A DNA stretch of 6,970 nt. Origin: Alphaproteobacteria bacterium. Its GTDB lineage: Bacteria > Pseudomonadota > Alphaproteobacteria > Rickettsiales > RI-342. The DNA lies in assembly GCA_020851915.1 (NCBI GenBank), contig JADZBT010000185.1:1-6970 (forward strand), written 5' to 3'. Of the stretch, positions 5,055 through 6,970 are shown piece by piece. Positions within the stretch are counted from its first letter, which is position 1; the number at the start of each line of letters is the position of its first letter. The notes under the pieces are model-generated. The model worked only from the letters and a program-made list of their open reading frames with translations, had not been told where the DNA came from and did no database searches. The position numbers and the translations under genes were made by a program.

Positions 5055-6101
5055 TTACGCTGCTGCTTCGTCCTCGGGCATTTCCGCGATGGAGGGGTCT
5101 TCGACCACCAGCTTCTTGTCGGATCCGCCTGCGGCCGCGCGGATGGCTTTCTCGACCTCCGCCGCGACTTTGGGGTTGTCCTTCAGGTACTGGCGGGCGT
5201 TCTCCTTGCCCTGTCCGATGCGGTCGCCCTTGTAGGAATACCAGGAGCCGGATTTCTCGATGACGTCGCATTTCACGCCCAGCTCGATGAGTTCGCCCGC
5301 CTTGGAAATGCCTTCGCCGTAAAGGATATCGAACTCGACGACCTTGAAGGGCGGAGCCACCTTGTTCTTCACCACCTTCACCTTGGTCTGGTTGCCGATG
5401 GTTTCTTCTTTCTCCTTGATCGCGCCGGTGCGGCGGATGTCGAGGCGCACCGAGGCGTAGAATTTCAGCGCATTGCCGCCGGTGGTGGTTTCCGGGTTGC
5501 CGAACATCACGCCGATCTTCATGCGGATTTGATTAATAAAGATGACCATGCAGTTGGTGCGCGAGATGTTGGACGTCAGCTTACGCAGCGCCTGGCTCAT
5601 CAGGCGGGCTTGCAGGCCCATATGCGAGTCGCCCATTTCGCCTTCGAGTTCCGCTTTGGGTACGAGGGCGGCGACGCTGTCCACCACCAGCACGTCGATC
5701 GCGCCGGAGCGCACCAGCGTATCGGTGATCTCCAGCGACTGCTCGCCGGTATCGGGCTGCGAGATCAGCAGGTCGCTCACCTTCACGCCCAGCTTGCCGG
5801 CATAGACGGGGTCGAGCGCGTGCTCGGCGTCGATGAAAGCGCAGGTTCCGCCGCGCTTCTGCGCTTCGGCGATGACATGCAGCGCGAGGGTGGTCTTGCC
5901 GGAGCTTTCCGGCCCGTAGATCTCAATGATGCGTCCCTTGGGCAGGCCGCCGACGCCCAGCGCGAGGTCAAGCCCCAGCGAGCCGGTCGGGATGGCTTCG
6001 ACCTCCAGCGCCTCCTGCTGGCCCAGTTTCATAATGGAACCTTTGCCGAATGCGCGCTCGATCTGTGTCAGCGCGGTTTCGAGAGCCTTTGCCTTATCCA
6101 T
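5055..6101 (-). CDS. recA: Recombinase RecA
   Basis: The 348-residue protein is the ATP-dependent strand-exchange recombinase. It forms filaments on single-stranded DNA, drives homologous repair and stimulates LexA self-cleavage. The N-terminal oligomerisation helix is MDKAKALETALTQIERAFGK (1-20). Walker A is GPESSGKT (63-70), the catalytic Glu lies in DAEHALDP (91-98), and Walker B is VLVVDS (137-142). Loop L1 is around EMGDSHMGLQAR (155-166), and loop L2 runs from INQIRMKIGVMFGNPETTTG (189-208). FGNPETTTGG and KFYASVRLDIRR are near-invariant. The C-terminus (330-348) is acidic, as expected for the autoregulatory tail. Length and motifs are normal. ATG 6101 has an AGGGG sequence 8 nt upstream and gives the standard N-terminus. 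The gap before it carries no recognisable alphaproteobacterial LexA box. It shares strand and neighbourhood with the upstream cckA-like gene and the downstream alaS. Confidence 0.99.
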   Translation of the reverse strand: MDKAKALETALTQIERAFGKGSIMKLGQQEALEVEAIPTGSLGLDLALGVGGLPKGRIIEIYGPESSGKTTLALHVIAEAQKRGGTCAFIDAEHALDPVYAGKLGVKVSDLLISQPDTGEQSLEITDTLVRSGAIDVLVVDSVAALVPKAELEGEMGDSHMGLQARLMSQALRKLTSNISRTNCMVIFINQIRMKIGVMFGNPETTTGGNALKFYASVRLDIRRTGAIKEKEETIGNQTKVKVVKNKVAPPFKVVEFDILYGEGISKAGELIELGVKCDVIEKSGSWYSYKGDRIGQGKENARQYLKDNPKVAAEVEKAIRAAAGGSDKKLVVEDPSIAEMPEDEAAA

Positions 6102-6165
6102 GGTATTTCCCCTGTGTGTACGGTGTGCCGGAACGCAAGCTACATGCTCGAATATGAGAGGGAGA

Positions 6166-6195
6166 AGTCTACACGGATACCGGCTTTCCGCGCAA
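6166..6195 (-). promoter_or_regulatory. Weak candidate promoter for recA
   Basis: In the 114-bp gap between the kinase gene and recA, the minus strand carries TTGCGC (6195-6190), an 18-nt spacer and TAGACT (6171-6166). Both hexamers are imperfect. The position would give a leader of roughly 55-60 nt before the recA ATG. A promoter is expected here because recA is normally transcribed on its own as well as by read-through, but this particular assignment is a guess from similarity to consensus. Confidence 0.2.
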
Positions 6196-6215
6196 GTGTT
6201 ATCATACGCCGCGCC

Positions 6216-6970
6216 TTACGCTCCCTCGATCACGTCCTTCACCCGCGAGGCGAGCTGCTTGAGGGTATAGGGCTTGGGCAGGAAACTGAAATGGCCGCTC
6301 TCGCCGAACTCGTCCATGAAGGCGTCCTCGGCATAGCCGGAGATGAAGATCACCCGCATGTCAGGGTAGGATTTCAGCGCCTCCTTTATCATCACGGGGC
6401 CGGTCATGCCGGGCATGATGACGTCGGTGATGATGAGCAGTACCTCCTGCCCGTGCTCTTTCAGCACGCTGAGCGCGGTTTCGCCGGAGTCGGCCTCGAG
6501 GATATTATATCCCTTGTTCCTCAGCGCGCGCGCGCTGAAGATACGCACGGGGGCCTCGTCCTCCACCAGCAGGATCGTGCCCTTGCCGGTGAGGTCGGCG
6601 CGGTTGTCGCGATCCTCCTCGGCAGCGGCGGCGCTGCCGCCTTTCTCTCCCGGTTCGGCGGTGCTGTAGCGGCGGAGCAGCAGGCAGAAGGTCGTGCCTT
6701 CGCCTTCCTTGCTGGTGACGTAGATATAGCCGCCGGTCTGCTTGATGATGCCGTACACCGTGGAAAGGCCGAGGCCGGTGCCGGAGCCGACCGCCTTGGT
6801 CGAAAAGAAGGGCTCGAATATCTTTTGGATCAGCGGCTTGGGGATGCCGCAGCCGGTGTCGATCACCTCGACCTGCACGTACTCGCCGTCGGGCAGGGTG
6901 GTGTCTTCTTCCGAGGGCGCCATGAAGTCACGCGGGAGAGGCTTATCGCGGCTGATGGTGACGCGGTTGG
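6216..6970 (-). CDS. cckA: CckA-like hybrid histidine kinase, C-terminal part (ATPase end plus receiver domain)
   Basis: The gene enters at the right edge; 250 codons up to the TAA are present and the true start is outside. Numbering from the first complete codon in the window, the ATPase domain shows the G1 box DTGCGIP (37-43), F box FEPFFSTK (51-58) and G2 box GSGTGLGL (61-68). A charged, Ala-rich linker (about 101-128) joins it to a receiver domain with acidic pocket E136/D137, phospho-acceptor D182 in TDVIMPG, S210 and K232 in LPKP. The block ARALRNKGYNILEA...FISGYAEDAF...FLPKPYTLKQLA closely resembles the receiver end of CckA, the membrane-bound kinase/phosphatase that sends phosphate through ChpT to CtrA and controls the alphaproteobacterial cell cycle. 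The N box, His-containing domain, PAS and membrane segments are not visible, so the cckA name rests on the receiver similarity and on recA/alaS/icd synteny. ATG 6923 is an internal codon. Confidence 0.88.
   Translation of the reverse strand, partial: NRVTISRDKPLPRDFMAPSEEDTTLPDGEYVQVEVIDTGCGIPKPLIQKIFEPFFSTKAVGSGTGLGLSTVYGIIKQTGGYIYVTSKEGEGTTFCLLLRRYSTAEPGEKGGSAAAAEEDRDNRADLTGKGTILLVEDEAPVRIFSARALRNKGYNILEADSGETALSVLKEHGQEVLLIITDVIMPGMTGPVMIKEALKSYPDMRVIFISGYAEDAFMDEFGESGHFSFLPKPYTLKQLASRVKDVIEGA

Noticed and set aside
6131..6145. Possible LexA box beginning at GAAC (6131)
   Set aside because: The second half-site at the required N7 spacing reads ACAT, so only one half is present.
6921..6923. 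ATG at 6923 as the start of a small response-regulator protein
   Set aside because: The frame stays open to the window edge and the ATPase sequence begins upstream, so this Met is internal to the kinase.

Overview
The window is an ordinary core-chromosome segment of an alphaproteobacterium. Every supported gene lies on the minus strand, so transcription runs from base 6970 towards base 1. The evidence for the group is a CckA-type hybrid kinase end (CckA is an alphaproteobacterial cell-cycle regulator), the order cckA > recA > alaS > icd, which from general knowledge recurs in this class, and a 483-residue isocitrate dehydrogenase of the Rickettsia/Thermus type. The sequence is GC-rich, so long open frames on the plus strand are mirror images of the real genes. 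I cannot name a genus.

Layout in the direction of transcription: the last 250 codons of a cckA-like kinase/receiver gene (6970-6216); a 114-bp gap; recA (6101-5055); a 99-bp gap largely filled by a 76-bp palindromic repeat; a small YciI-family gene (4955-4638) whose stop overlaps the alaS start by 4 bp (ATGA); alaS (4641-1975), complete with its editing and C-Ala domains; a 263-bp gap holding three kinds of hairpin repeat and a weak promoter candidate; a complete isocitrate dehydrogenase of probable NAD preference (1711-260); a gap with a heptamer repeat and a second, oppositely oriented copy of the 76-bp repeat; and the first 40 codons of a second, NADP-type isocitrate dehydrogenase (121-1), cut by the window edge.

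The genes cover cell-cycle phosphorelay (CckA), recombination and DNA repair (RecA), alanine charging and proofreading (AlaS), and the isocitrate to 2-oxoglutarate step of the TCA cycle, encoded twice in different subfamilies. I found no mobile-element gene, CRISPR array, tRNA, rRNA, toxin-antitoxin pair or defence system. The most notable features are the tandem pair of unrelated-subfamily isocitrate dehydrogenases and the palindromic repeats placed just upstream of the ribosome binding sites of three genes or gene pairs. I do not see a novel biological system here.
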